Assembly: GCA_018645325.1 (NCBI GenBank)
Contig: JABGOU010000004.1
Span: 62,001 to 126,000 of the forward strand
Direction: 5' to 3'
Source of the DNA: Desulfobacula sp.
GTDB taxonomy: Bacteria > Desulfobacterota > Desulfobacteria > Desulfobacterales > Desulfobacteraceae
Length of the DNA stretch: 64,000 nt
Position 1 is the first letter of the stretch; every line of letters begins with the position of its first letter. Below the pieces are notes generated by a model. The model searched no databases. It was not told where the DNA came from and worked only from the letters and a program-made list of their open reading frames with translations. The translations under genes were made by a program, and so were the position numbers. Positions 56,601 to 63,541 of this stretch are shown here, one piece after another.

Positions 56601-59091
56601 AGTATTTAAGCTGAATATCATTACTCAGCTCATTGGAAAGACAGGTTGCAATAATAACTGCAGTTTTTGCAGGATCCTCACAGACAAAACGATCGTCATC
56701 TCCCAGAAGCCCGGCATTTTCAACTGCCTTATATGCCGTCTGCAAAACCATTTTCTGGCTGCGGGACAGTCTTTTTTCTTTGCCTTCGGCATATCCGAAC
56801 CGTACCTTGTCAAATTCAAAATGTTCGACATGGCCGGCAAGGATGGTATAGGTCTTATCTTCCGCACTTTTGTCAGGATCATAATAAAGGTCGCGATCAA
56901 ATCTTGATTCCGGCATCTCACTTATGGAATATTTCTTGTTTAAAATATTGTCCCACAAGCTATCTGGATCATCAGCATCCGGCAGGGTACAACCTATACC
57001 CACAACGGCAATCTCATCATTGATTTTATTTTTCACACTTGAAAAGATTTCAAGAAAATTAATATTTTTGCAGAGTTCTGATTTGGCTTTAAAGTAATTG
57101 TTGTGAATCTGCTCGATGGTTACAGCTCGATCAAAAAAGGCCAGGCTGTCCCCCACAAGAAAATTGCCCTTTTCCTTATGCTCGTCATCTTCAAACCAGG
57201 TATAGTTGTCAGGCCCGGGATTTTTAAAATCCGGCAGAAAACCTTTTGCGCCTATGAGCAAAGAACCAATGTTTTTCTTTTCAAAGGCTCGTTTTCTTTT
57301 CTCAAGGCTTTCCTTGTTTTTAATCATCCGGGCTTCTGCTTCAAGCATCGACCATGCAAAACTTGTGGGTGCGGTCCTGGATGCCAAACCTAAGCTTTTA
57401 CCGATTACCATGGTTTGGTTTTCATGGATAATGATGTCACGATATTGAGACTTAATACTTTTTGTTTCCACGATTTCATCGGCAAAAAGATAGGCTGTTC
57501 CCACCTGTATACCAATTTTTGCGCCTTTGGAGGCAAGAAAAGAGGTCAGTCCTGAAATAAAAAATGATGCAAAACGGGTGGAGATTCCACCTGCAAATAC
57601 CAGGTATACATCGGATAGATCATAATTTTTATTCATTAAACTGGTGATGGCCACTTCCCATAATACCATGGAAGAAAGAGAACCAACGTGACCGCCGGCT
57701 TCCCCGCCTTCAAAGATAAAGCGTTTACATCCGCTCTTTAAAGCATTTTCCATCATGGATACAGAGGGTGTATGAAGATAGGTTTTTGTCCCTGCCTTTT
57801 CAAGCTCTGCTACCTGGGAAGGGTTCCCTCCTGCAAAAAGCGCATAGGGAACCTTATATTTTTTAACCATGTCCAGATGTTTTTTTACCATGGGATTAAA
57901 GGCTTCAATGCCCACAAGCCCTGCACCAAAATTATCCACTTTTCTGGTGCCATCCTTCAGCATATTGTCTGCCAGCTGTTCTGGAAGACTTCCCACTGCA
58001 AAAAAAGGCAGCGCTCCCTGCTCAAGAACCTTATTGGCAAATTGGGCATTGTCCGATATATTGGCCATGGGTCCCTGGATCAATGGAAATTTTGTTCCCT
58101 GGTCTTTGGCAAAAGGGGAACCCGGCTTTACTGGATCAAATGCATCTATAAAATTTAAATTCTCACCAATGGTTTTAAAAAAGTTAGAAATAACTTGTGT
58201 AAGGCCTGTTGCATCTTTTACAAAATCCTTTGCAAACACACCATCCTGGCCCAGGTAAAAAAGAGACTGGATAAACTGAACATCTTGTTTGTCAAAAGAT
58301 GTGTAATGGGTTTTGATGGATTCATAAACTTTGTATTTTCCCTGTGGATCAACACCCACTTCAACTGCGGCAATTTTCAGTTCTTTGACTATTTTAGTCC
58401 CAAGTTTTGCAAACACCCGATAAATATCGCTGCCGTCATAGGTGATTTCAGTGGAATCACTTTCATCCACCATGGCCAAAAGCTTTTTAAAATTCTCCGA
58501 TACGGGAGCCTCGTCAGTCATGAGCAGCTGGCTGTCCATGACAAGCCCTGAAACGCCTGCTGCAAACATACCGGCAGCAGTATACTTTCCTACACCGCCA
58601 TGGATAAATATCGGCAATTCACTATTTTTCAAATACCATTGCATCAAAATAAAAGATGAATATCTTGAAACCTTGCCCCCGGCTTCATTGCCCTTTAAAA
58701 TTAAGGCATGGGGACAAATTTCTTTTATCTTGTCGTTTATATTAATATCTTTGATTTCTATGGCTATTTTCGTCTCTGCAAAATTTGTGAAGTCAGAAGG
58801 TGTATCATCTTTGGTAAGAGGAGTTATTAAAAGATCAAGGTTGATCATCTGTTGATTTCTGATTTTATTGATCAGTTCATGATCATGGGTTGAAAGCCTG
58901 ATACCAAAGCTGAATTTTTCTCTTGAAAGCAACGCGGCGTTTTGAAGTATGTCGTCATGGGTTAAAAATTCCGTATCAAATACGGGAAGAGCGCCGGCGT
59001 TGGAAATCTCTTTAAAATACTTTACATCAAAAACCTTTACCGGGTTATAAACCATTAAAGGCAGTCTTGAATTGAGTATTCTTCTAATCAT
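47662..59091 (-). CDS. PfaA/PfaD-like iterative lipid/polyketide megasynthase
   Basis: 3809 aa. Domains in order: a degenerate nitronate-monooxygenase/PfaD-like barrel (about 1-225) and a second one (about 330-610, FPLIQGPMANISDN; GGEAGGHVGS). KS1 with Cys903 (DAACASS) and EAHGTST. KS2 with Cys1380 but both His motifs lost (AFSNIFG; SQFGYF), so chain-length-factor-like. AT with Ser1753 (GHSVGE). KS3 with Cys2302 and SHETYTPARGG. Three ACP repeats of 103 aa, each LGVDTVKQ with Thr2700, Thr2803 or Thr2906 where Ser is expected. KR with VTGGAGGI (3228) and Tyr3409. A hotdog DH with His-Asp-His at 3536-3538. GGAG 9 nt upstream. Product unknown, likely a polyunsaturated or hydroxylated acyl chain. 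Confidence 0.88.
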   Translation of the reverse strand: MIRRILNSRLPLMVYNPVKVFDVKYFKEISNAGALPVFDTEFLTHDDILQNAALLSREKFSFGIRLSTHDHELINKIRNQQMINLDLLITPLTKDDTPSDFTNFAETKIAIEIKDININDKIKEICPHALILKGNEAGGKVSRYSSFILMQWYLKNSELPIFIHGGVGKYTAAGMFAAGVSGLVMDSQLLMTDEAPVSENFKKLLAMVDESDSTEITYDGSDIYRVFAKLGTKIVKELKIAAVEVGVDPQGKYKVYESIKTHYTSFDKQDVQFIQSLFYLGQDGVFAKDFVKDATGLTQVISNFFKTIGENLNFIDAFDPVKPGSPFAKDQGTKFPLIQGPMANISDNAQFANKVLEQGALPFFAVGSLPEQLADNMLKDGTRKVDNFGAGLVGIEAFNPMVKKHLDMVKKYKVPYALFAGGNPSQVAELEKAGTKTYLHTPSVSMMENALKSGCKRFIFEGGEAGGHVGSLSSMVLWEVAITSLMNKNYDLSDVYLVFAGGISTRFASFFISGLTSFLASKGAKIGIQVGTAYLFADEIVETKSIKSQYRDIIIHENQTMVIGKSLGLASRTAPTSFAWSMLEAEARMIKNKESLEKRKRAFEKKNIGSLLIGAKGFLPDFKNPGPDNYTWFEDDEHKEKGNFLVGDSLAFFDRAVTIEQIHNNYFKAKSELCKNINFLEIFSSVKNKINDEIAVVGIGCTLPDADDPDSLWDNILNKKYSISEMPESRFDRDLYYDPDKSAEDKTYTILAGHVEHFEFDKVRFGYAEGKEKRLSRSQKMVLQTAYKAVENAGLLGDDDRFVCEDPAKTAVIIATCLSNELSNDIQLKYWYPELVSMMEKTDEYQTLNDDEKQIVKQGLMEGMEANSPGYDPVHGILLNIEASRIARHLGVRGTNYVVDAACASSVTALDAAMGELLSGDHDQVIVGGVNTHLAPESFIGFAKMGALSKNGSYPFDERADGFILGEGSVVFVLKRMKDAIRDKNNILGIINSIGSSSDGRGKAIAAPNPTGQVLSVQRCFENIRPDIKPEDIGFIEAHGTSTTVGDQAELETLNSIYKNSGAGVSSIKSQIGHLLGCAGSAGLLKALLTVNKGKLPPNGQFETLSKNHDLKESSLFIVKDTQEFKFEKNKSRKAAVSSYGFGGINYHMVVEQMTDNYQTIPRDIFVDPTYDFNDDRIVVAGLGVFLPGAKNTEEFWEKLESGEKQLSHIPAKHFDNDAYANLDKTSHYRLPKVNAGVVREVKFNNLKYRMPPMMVKSIERGQIFGLEAANEALESSGLLDCISASNKVGVILGTIAGERQSKNIVRVRKQFIGNIIKNCQGIDGKKLNKVSDALVASIRNTIPENNEDTTPGLLSNIISGRIANYFGLNGANYVIDASCASAFVAMRNAARNLKHKDLDFVLAGGVDCNLYPAVLMAFKRLGLLSEGDCNFYDSRADGYVMGEGAAIHMMTTYKKAREYNMEILGEINESAVRSSVPDHLLAPSEHTFVSTINETYYNSGIRKQDINHLDIFAFSNIFGDIVEKQVIENCFDHEMHCGNIKSQFGYFKAANPAVAMAKMMLMSCKGKILPDFNYNPEHSILNDGKILKPSQQIVVKPKGQPFRFAANVNGIGGNHCHMIMSTLPALLEPRKEISAVKAAVEDDIVIKDHAYSADDRGKKLRMVALLSGQGAQRSRMMKELFEKDAHIKKVMEKGEEIFVEQRGYSLLDMMFGTDDAINSTQNTQPAVFLSSAAVYSRLSREGFSPDYFIGHSVGEYTALFCSGMLSFADAMRLIIKRSDLMHEATLKVPGKIMVVFKNEKETEHLIRKSNISNIYITNKNSEKQTAVSGKAEDIEKFCTFLTQQDIFYKRLNLTGAFHTPLLKEASDKLRQYLDTLTFNDTRFGRIISNTIGKPYPEGRADVKDLLARQIISPVEFIKSIENVYESGRTHFIEIGPSRLLVNLLKNINIGEYGTSVSVDAKLGEIKSFEACRKYLKDCNSIFETKPAEAFETKFTPKPFEELPKIKMSENFESFKLNNQKLVDQILYKEYQHQKRQTAIDAIERYDFNTQKILISGVSVGLPGKDRRVFAADNFDAILNGENFIESLTPEDQDKIIDKNITKLFKQPDGNARFVQITKAEDVIHLAGQLGYFDLMDEYGIKEQYDITMAIGIAAGIEALKDANIPLVMQYKKMKGGKVMIPDGFALPEEMQEDTGVIISCLWPSQETLIEELEKYYYQKFFLKPYEEFENIYYYLMEKVTDTGIKEQITEWFFKAKSGKKKDFKEYKFDRYFAGKITPLGSAYFAQIIKAKGPNTLVSAACASTALAIGIAEDWIRVGRCKRVIVIGGENATSQRQNQWIGSGFLSLGAASIKKRVSQGAKPFDEDRNGTILGAGAVGLVVEAESCVRERGMEGQCEILGTHMANSAFHTFSIDVKHLASEMNKFVNKVEKRNGLKKEDYANKLLFMSHETYTPARGGSADAEVTALQTAFADHLDSICISNTKGFTGHTLGAAIEDVVMVKALQKRKAPPIANLKKIPEHFKNLNFSGQEKINSEYGLHLAAGFGSHLAFLFVKRVEENPVEGNVKYENWIKQITGSQNPELKIIDNTLCAVSGGEALPKAAKEIRKVVTPDKTAVPSMPAAPVPVAAIKEIEKEVEPKTVKETIKGESAEAPVVAVAEAKADDITAMVKEVIAVQTGYTADMLEDDLDLEADLGVDTVKQVEIFAKLASSFGFSVPDDLKLRDLNTIAKLGEYIQSKTGKIVESKDSADAPQTADSIAAGPGQGDDVTAMVKEVIAVQTGYTADMLEDDLDLEADLGVDTVKQVEIFAKLASNFGFSVPDDLKLRDLNTIAKLGEYIQSRAVGLVESKDSVDAPEQAGTIEVGPGQGDDVSAMVKEVIAVQTGYTADMLEGDLDLEADLGVDTVKQVEIFAKLASKFGFSVPDDLKLRDLNTITKLSDYIKSQAKVLQTQQAKQAAPFESEGANKDASPVTPLNEDDEFPDPLSPIKRLIVRAEELDIPGISKKDFKGKKIIVSLDSHGFAKEIIKKIKQKKGEVITIGSKGADFKFDLTDIKATEKRVAKFKEKYPEVNGFIHLLPLDYYFDQKDDSDDTLNTTIKSFFVMIKALFESLDHKENVIGTITFDSVVFPYMENCGDIHPMFAGLSGLMKTANKELADTRVKVVDFSYKHPIKNRPKIVDAFLFELLCDDARCEVGYKDKKRYGISMKPSIADKTQKVISGNDTLLVTGGAGGITYEIIKKVVEKYKTNLIILDINDIYSTDPKYLDKASSDPELMAKLRDDMPGEKPIEIKRALDRLLRVRQSVENIETLKSMGVSVEYNCVDVTNAKAVKKACDKYDRIDGIFHAAGMEMSQFIAKKELWSFELVVDVKVKGLQNLIEAFKDRDYKYFFTFSSVTARFGNEGQVDYTAANDFLGKMLFRQKQLYPERTYKVYAWTAWGGVGMATNPTVKAVLEQRGIQFLPMEQGVKFFMADLLDKTESEMVFSGLDYSFDKDGLLGDPGKVEFPFLDTPVAKTNSGVTYSRVLDIKRDVFLHDHTMEDVPLFLGSTGIETMAEVAKSLSEEKANFVELTDFQIPYGIKLLKGRSKELLVSGSVDGENSFDCRITSQFKNPKGIAMGDPKLHYEGKYRFAQKPLKAKKIKLPTFTPVSWEGDLEPLVYNPKRLFMFGLFSTITDINSFDGKTLITTMEDKSEKEFFKGIKDPKFVAAPILVDAMFQTGGLLEFFTTSRTVLPYKIKSLKFYANLEKNKKYFCITQKKASGEETNTYDLKLIDKKGNVFVEVDSFEMVKLNQLDPEDRIIDRVEFSF
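50270..51130. repeat. Tandem ACP-coding repeats (about 309-bp unit, 3 copies)
   Basis: Three nearly identical units encode the ACP domains, with the Thr codons exactly 309 bp apart (50992, 50683, 50374). The sequence similarity is high at DNA level, so gene conversion or unequal exchange is likely. A long open antisense frame across the repeats is a by-product of the repeat. Confidence 0.85.
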
Positions 59092-59121
59092 AAGTGTTTC
59101 TCCATAAATGTTATAATAATT

Positions 59122-59183
59122 GGGGTCAGGCTTGCGTTGTTGCTTTTAATTAAAAATAAACGCAACTACGCAAGCCTGACCCC
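59122..59183. repeat. GGGGTC-type REP-like hairpin, copy 2
   Basis: GGGGTCAGGCTTGCGTTGTT and its near-perfect complement ending GCAAGCCTGACCCC flank an AT-rich loop. It lies in the 5' leader of the megasynthase gene, 31 bp before its start codon, so it would form a strong hairpin in the mRNA. Confidence 0.7.
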
Positions 59184-59220
59184 GCCTGGTAACTTTATAC
59201 CTTTCATATACCCTTCACCT

Positions 59221-59236
59221 TTCAAGTATTATGCCA
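59221..59236 (-). promoter_or_regulatory. Possible sigma-54 promoter for the megasynthase
   Basis: Minus strand TGGCATAATACTTGAA: TGGCA and correct spacing but GA for GC at -12. The same deviation is seen at 9488. About 130 bp upstream of the start. A sigma-54 activator gene starts divergently, which supports the reading. Confidence 0.45.
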
Positions 59237-59332
59237 AGCCCCATGGATATCATAAGCATTTAGAATATAAGAATTTTTCATTTTAATTGTCTTGTTCAAA
59301 ATTATAAATTATAAATTTGAACTTGCATTTTA

Positions 59333-59349
59333 TGCATACTAAGTATACA
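59333..59349. promoter_or_regulatory. 17-bp palindrome, candidate activator/operator site
   Basis: TGCATACTAAGTATACA, symmetric except one pair, about 105 bp upstream of the candidate megasynthase promoter and 44 bp before the regulator start. Suitable as an activator site for one side and an autoregulation site for the other. Confidence 0.5.
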
Positions 59350-59392
59350 AAATTGCACATTATTAATAATTTTGTACAATGGAGACTCTAAA

Positions 59393-60877
59393 TTGAAAAA
59401 TCCGGGCCTGAGTTCCAAAGAACGCGATTTTTTCAAAACGGTTCATAATGCAGCTTTTGCAAACCCGTTCAGTGATTTAAGAGAAAGACTTGATATTAAA
59501 ATTGCAGGACTTTTTCCTTCGGCTTCCCGGAGGGAAAGCAAAGACCTGTGCATCAAAGAAGTGGATCGCAGGATAAAAAAGCTTGAAGAAAAAGGCCGTG
59601 CAGACATTAATGCCTTTCATGGACAGGATAAAGAAATCATTACCATTGTATTCCTGTTTGATATTTTTCACAAATTCAGGGATAATTTTGATCAGCTGAT
59701 AAAAGATCAAATTCTGGCCCGGGATATGCCGGTAAAGGTTCCCTTTGCTGAAAAAGCGATGCACATGCTCCATACAAAAGGATTTGATGACAAAAGCATC
59801 CCCCACTATTTTTCGCTTTCCTATCAACTCAGAAGAGCCTTTTATTTTATTTCCAAATCCCTTGTGGGAACCAGCCCCTGCATGCAGAAACTGAAAAAAC
59901 ATTTATGGTATAATGTTTTCACTTATAATATTGAGCTATACAATAAATTTTTATGGAATAAAATGGAAGATTTTTCCACCTTGCTTTTAGGTGAAACAGG
60001 CACGGGAAAAGGTACTGCAGCCAAGGCCATCGGTAGAAGCGGATATATCCCCTTTGATGAGAACAAACTTTGTTTTACCCAGAGTTTTATAAGAGCCTTT
60101 TCTTCTTTAAACCTTTCCCAATACCCTGAAACCCTTCTTGAATCAGAACTATTCGGTCACGCAAAAGGGGCTTTTACGGGAGCTGTGGATGATTACCAGG
60201 GCGTGTTTGACCGGTGCAGCCCCCATGGTTCAATTCTTCTGGATGAAATCGGTGAAATTCCAAACCATGTTCAGATAAAATTATTAAGGGTTCTCCAGGA
60301 AAGAAGCTTTTCTCCTGTCGGCACCCATGAGATATCAAGATTCAATGGAAGGGTAATTGCCGCAACTAACCGTCCTAAAAAAGAGATCCTGCATGGTACG
60401 GTATTCAGGGACGATTTTTATTACAGGCTTTGTTCAGATATCATTGAAGTTCCGCCCCTTAGCAAAAGAATCATGGAAAAACCATCAGAACTGGATGACC
60501 TACTTGACTTCACCATCCAGAGAATGACAGGCACCCGTTCTGAAAAATTAATCATGAAAGTCAAAAGAATTATTGACCGGCAGCTTGGAAAGAATTATCA
60601 ATGGCCAGGCAATGTTCGAGAACTTGAACAATGCGTCAGAAGTGTATTGTTAAGACGTGACTATAAAGGAAAGCAGATAAATGAAAAACAGACACTGTCG
60701 CTGAAGCAGGAACTCTTACAAGGGATTATAGATCAAGACATTGCTGTGCCTTCGCTGGTATCGGGATACTGCAAACTTCTTTATGACCAGTTAGGCACCT
60801 ATGAAAAGGTTGCAAAACAGACAGGACTTGATAGAAGAACCATAAAAAAATATATTATAAACTTTAAAAAAGACTGA
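59393..60877 (+). CDS. Sigma-54-dependent activator divergent from the megasynthase
   Basis: About 494 aa. The TTG at 59393 is chosen as start since GGAG sits 9 nt upstream; a TTG at 59372 is possible. An N-terminal domain (about 1-185) of unknown type replaces a receiver. The AAA+ domain has LLLGETGTGKGTAAKAIG, GAFTGA and SILLDEIGEIPNHVQIKLLRV split as Walker A, L1 loop and Walker B. A C-terminal HTH includes YEKVAKQTGLDRRTIKKYI. Likely switches on the 11.4-kb gene; the signal is unknown. Confidence 0.87.
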   Translation: MKNPGLSSKERDFFKTVHNAAFANPFSDLRERLDIKIAGLFPSASRRESKDLCIKEVDRRIKKLEEKGRADINAFHGQDKEIITIVFLFDIFHKFRDNFDQLIKDQILARDMPVKVPFAEKAMHMLHTKGFDDKSIPHYFSLSYQLRRAFYFISKSLVGTSPCMQKLKKHLWYNVFTYNIELYNKFLWNKMEDFSTLLLGETGTGKGTAAKAIGRSGYIPFDENKLCFTQSFIRAFSSLNLSQYPETLLESELFGHAKGAFTGAVDDYQGVFDRCSPHGSILLDEIGEIPNHVQIKLLRVLQERSFSPVGTHEISRFNGRVIAATNRPKKEILHGTVFRDDFYYRLCSDIIEVPPLSKRIMEKPSELDDLLDFTIQRMTGTRSEKLIMKVKRIIDRQLGKNYQWPGNVRELEQCVRSVLLRRDYKGKQINEKQTLSLKQELLQGIIDQDIAVPSLVSGYCKLLYDQLGTYEKVAKQTGLDRRTIKKYIINFKKD

Positions 60878-60884
60878 ATATCCA

Positions 60885-61772
60885 ATGCTATATTTTCTAC
60901 CTCCATCCCTCAAAGGTATTTTATCAATTTTATTATATACATTAAACACCATCTCTTTGACCATTCCATTGATACTGATTTCCTTTTTCAAGTTTATTAT
61001 CCCGGTTCGTGAGTTTGTCGTTATTCTTGACAGGATTCTGATATCCATTGCAACCCTGTGGATAGGTATTAATTCATTCAATTCAAGACTGTTCTGCAAT
61101 ATAGAATGGGATATCAGGGGGCTTGAAAAATTAGAAAAAAAAGAATGGTATCTGATTATTTCCAACCATCAATCCTGGGTTGATATCCTGGCATTGCAGA
61201 CAATTTTAAACAAAAAAATTCCCATGTTGAAATTTTTCTTAAAAAAAGAACTGATATGGGTTCCATTCCTCGGACTTGCCTGGTGGGCACTGGATTTTCC
61301 CTATATGAAACGGTATTCAAAAAAACTATTAAAACAAAAGCCCCACCTAAGGGGAAAAGATCTTGAAAGCACAAAAAAGGCATGTAAAAAATTTAAACAT
61401 ACGCCCGTTTCCATTATGAATTTTGTTGAGGGCACAAGATTTACCCCGTATAAAAAAGAATCTCAAAATAATCATTTAACACATCTTCTGAATCCAAAGG
61501 CCGGTGGCATTGCCTTTGTCTTAGGTTCAATGGGAGAATATCTTCATAAAATCATTGATGTCACAATTGTATATCCGGATAAAACTCCCACGTTCTGGGA
61601 ATATATTTCAGGCAGAACCCATAAAATCATAATTGATTTTCAAGTCATACCTGTAACAGATTCTCTGACGGGAGATTATTTTAACGACCTTGAATATAAA
61701 AACCGTTTTTTCATCTGGTTAAAAGAACTATGGCGAAAAAAAGACGAAAAAATAAAAATCCTGAAATCTTAG
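60885..61772 (+). CDS. PlsC/YihG-like lysophosphatidate acyltransferase
   Basis: 295 aa inner-membrane acyltransferase. Two N-terminal hydrophobic segments, the HX4D motif NHQSWVDILALQ, a PYMKRYSK segment and FVEGTRFTPYK (EGTR), as in YihG-type AGPATs. It lies 8 bp after the regulator gene, so both are one unit. It could transfer the megasynthase's acyl product to a glycerolipid. That link is inferred from position. Confidence 0.85.
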   Translation: MLYFLPPSLKGILSILLYTLNTISLTIPLILISFFKFIIPVREFVVILDRILISIATLWIGINSFNSRLFCNIEWDIRGLEKLEKKEWYLIISNHQSWVDILALQTILNKKIPMLKFFLKKELIWVPFLGLAWWALDFPYMKRYSKKLLKQKPHLRGKDLESTKKACKKFKHTPVSIMNFVEGTRFTPYKKESQNNHLTHLLNPKAGGIAFVLGSMGEYLHKIIDVTIVYPDKTPTFWEYISGRTHKIIIDFQVIPVTDSLTGDYFNDLEYKNRFFIWLKELWRKKDEKIKILKS

Positions 61773-61828
61773 GACCGCAATGGGCCAAAAGACAAGCAAT
61801 TTCGTTCAAGTTATAAACTTTGTGGTCC

Positions 61829-63541
61829 TTAAATAACCGCTGCCATTACTCCAGTGGCAAGAAATAAACATTCAATAACAAATTCCCTGTGCACACCGGA
61901 TATAAGACTGTTGTTTTTAAAAAAAAGTATCAATAAAAGCAAAATCAAGGGTATGGAAACAAAAAACAGAGCTTTTTGTACAAATATTCCTGTAAAAGAA
62001 CTTAAAATAATTATACCCATGGCAGACAGCAGTACATATTGAATGATTGTAAAACTTCGCTTTTCTCCTAAAAGAATTGGAAGAGTTTCTTTACCAGTGA
62101 TTCTGTCTCCCTGAATGGCCAGTATATCAAAAAAGGCTGTTCTCGCAAAAACCAGGGCCATTACAAAAAGACATGCCATTGTGACAGACATAAAGCCACT
62201 TTGATGTTTCATTGCCGGTAAAAGGCATGTCACGATTCCCCATGCAATGGTAATCAGAATAGTTTTAGAGCCTGGAATATCTTTTATCCTTGAAATCTGT
62301 CCCTTTTCTGACTGCAGAGACATGATTTTTAAATTATAGGACAATCCTAAAAGTGACATGATCAGCAGCACAAAAAAAGACAAGGCTCCAGCTGTAAAAC
62401 TTAAATAAAGACCTGCCGCACCAGAGAAAATGGCAAGGGCCCTTAGATAGAATCGATTTTTTTGGTAAAAATGTGCTCTTTGGGGATGATTATATTTATC
62501 AGATTTAATGCTAAACAGATTGTTTATTATCTGCATTGAAAGAACATAGAGAGCAGCAATCAAAGAATAGTGATAATCCTGGGCAACCCCTTGAAGCATT
62601 GAACAAGCATAAGTCAGAGATCCTGCCCCCATTGCAACCATTATATTGGTTTTCAAAAAGAAATCACGAATAAAAAGCAAAAAGGTGCTAGCCCTGTGTT
62701 GATGTTGAAGATTGGTTTCTATTTTACTGTATGCATCATTAATGATCCAGTTTGGTGTGGAAGCTCCGGCTGTAATTGCCACTGATCCGGCTGATGACAG
62801 TTTTCCATAATCAATCTGGGAAACATCTTCAATATGAGTCACTGGTTTTCCTGTCTGTGATGCGATCTGTGCCAGCCGTTTTGTGTTTCCACTCTGTTTT
62901 CCGCCCACAACAATCACAGCATCATTAGCTTTGGCAAGCCTACGAATTTCAGCCTGACGTTTTTCAGTGGACCCGCAAATCGTATCAAATATTTTATAAT
63001 GGGGCGCATTGGCTTTACACCACAATTTTATTTTATTGTAAAAAGCTGTATCCTGGGTTGTTTGGGCAACCACGACAACCTTTTCAAACTTTGGCAATGT
63101 ACAAAACATTTCCATGGATGTGATGGCATGTCCTTTCCCCTTTGCATACCCTAAAAGGCCTACTACTTCCGGGTGCTTCTCATCCCCTATAATAATCGTT
63201 GAATAGCCTTTTTGTGCATATCTATCAATAATCACCTGGACCCTGACAACCCGGGGGCATGTGGCATTTATCACTGTAAAACCTGCAGTTTTCAGAGCCT
63301 TTTCATCTTCCGGTGGCACCCCATGGGCCCGGACCAGAACAATCCCTGTCCCCTTTTCAGGGATTTTATCAATCTTGAAAATCTTTTTTTCTTCAAGCAT
63401 CAAAAGGACCTGGGGATTATGGATCAAAGGACCATAGGTATAGATAGGCCCCTTGGACAGGTTGGATGCATCCAGAACCAAGTCCACAGCCCGTCTGACG
63501 CCCATACAGAACCCGGCCGTTTTCGCAACAACTATTTTCAT
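61829..63541 (-). CDS. ispH: IspH-UbiA fusion protein
   Basis: 570 aa. Residues 1 to about 283 are 4-hydroxy-3-methylbut-2-enyl diphosphate reductase with the three cluster cysteines (GFCMGVRRA, NATCPRVVRV, TICGSTEKRQ) and IHNPQ, RAHG and EKHPEVVG histidines. Residues about 290-570 form a UbiA-like prenyltransferase with 7-9 TM helices. The second Asp motif is present (DILAIQGDRITGKETLP) but the first is weakened (NNLFSIKSDKYNHP). IspH makes IPP/DMAPP, and the fused domain might use prenyl diphosphates directly. Its ATG overlaps the parB stop by 4 bp. Confidence 0.88.
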   Translation of the reverse strand: MKIVVAKTAGFCMGVRRAVDLVLDASNLSKGPIYTYGPLIHNPQVLLMLEEKKIFKIDKIPEKGTGIVLVRAHGVPPEDEKALKTAGFTVINATCPRVVRVQVIIDRYAQKGYSTIIIGDEKHPEVVGLLGYAKGKGHAITSMEMFCTLPKFEKVVVVAQTTQDTAFYNKIKLWCKANAPHYKIFDTICGSTEKRQAEIRRLAKANDAVIVVGGKQSGNTKRLAQIASQTGKPVTHIEDVSQIDYGKLSSAGSVAITAGASTPNWIINDAYSKIETNLQHQHRASTFLLFIRDFFLKTNIMVAMGAGSLTYACSMLQGVAQDYHYSLIAALYVLSMQIINNLFSIKSDKYNHPQRAHFYQKNRFYLRALAIFSGAAGLYLSFTAGALSFFVLLIMSLLGLSYNLKIMSLQSEKGQISRIKDIPGSKTILITIAWGIVTCLLPAMKHQSGFMSVTMACLFVMALVFARTAFFDILAIQGDRITGKETLPILLGEKRSFTIIQYVLLSAMGIIILSSFTGIFVQKALFFVSIPLILLLLILFFKNNSLISGVHREFVIECLFLATGVMAAVI

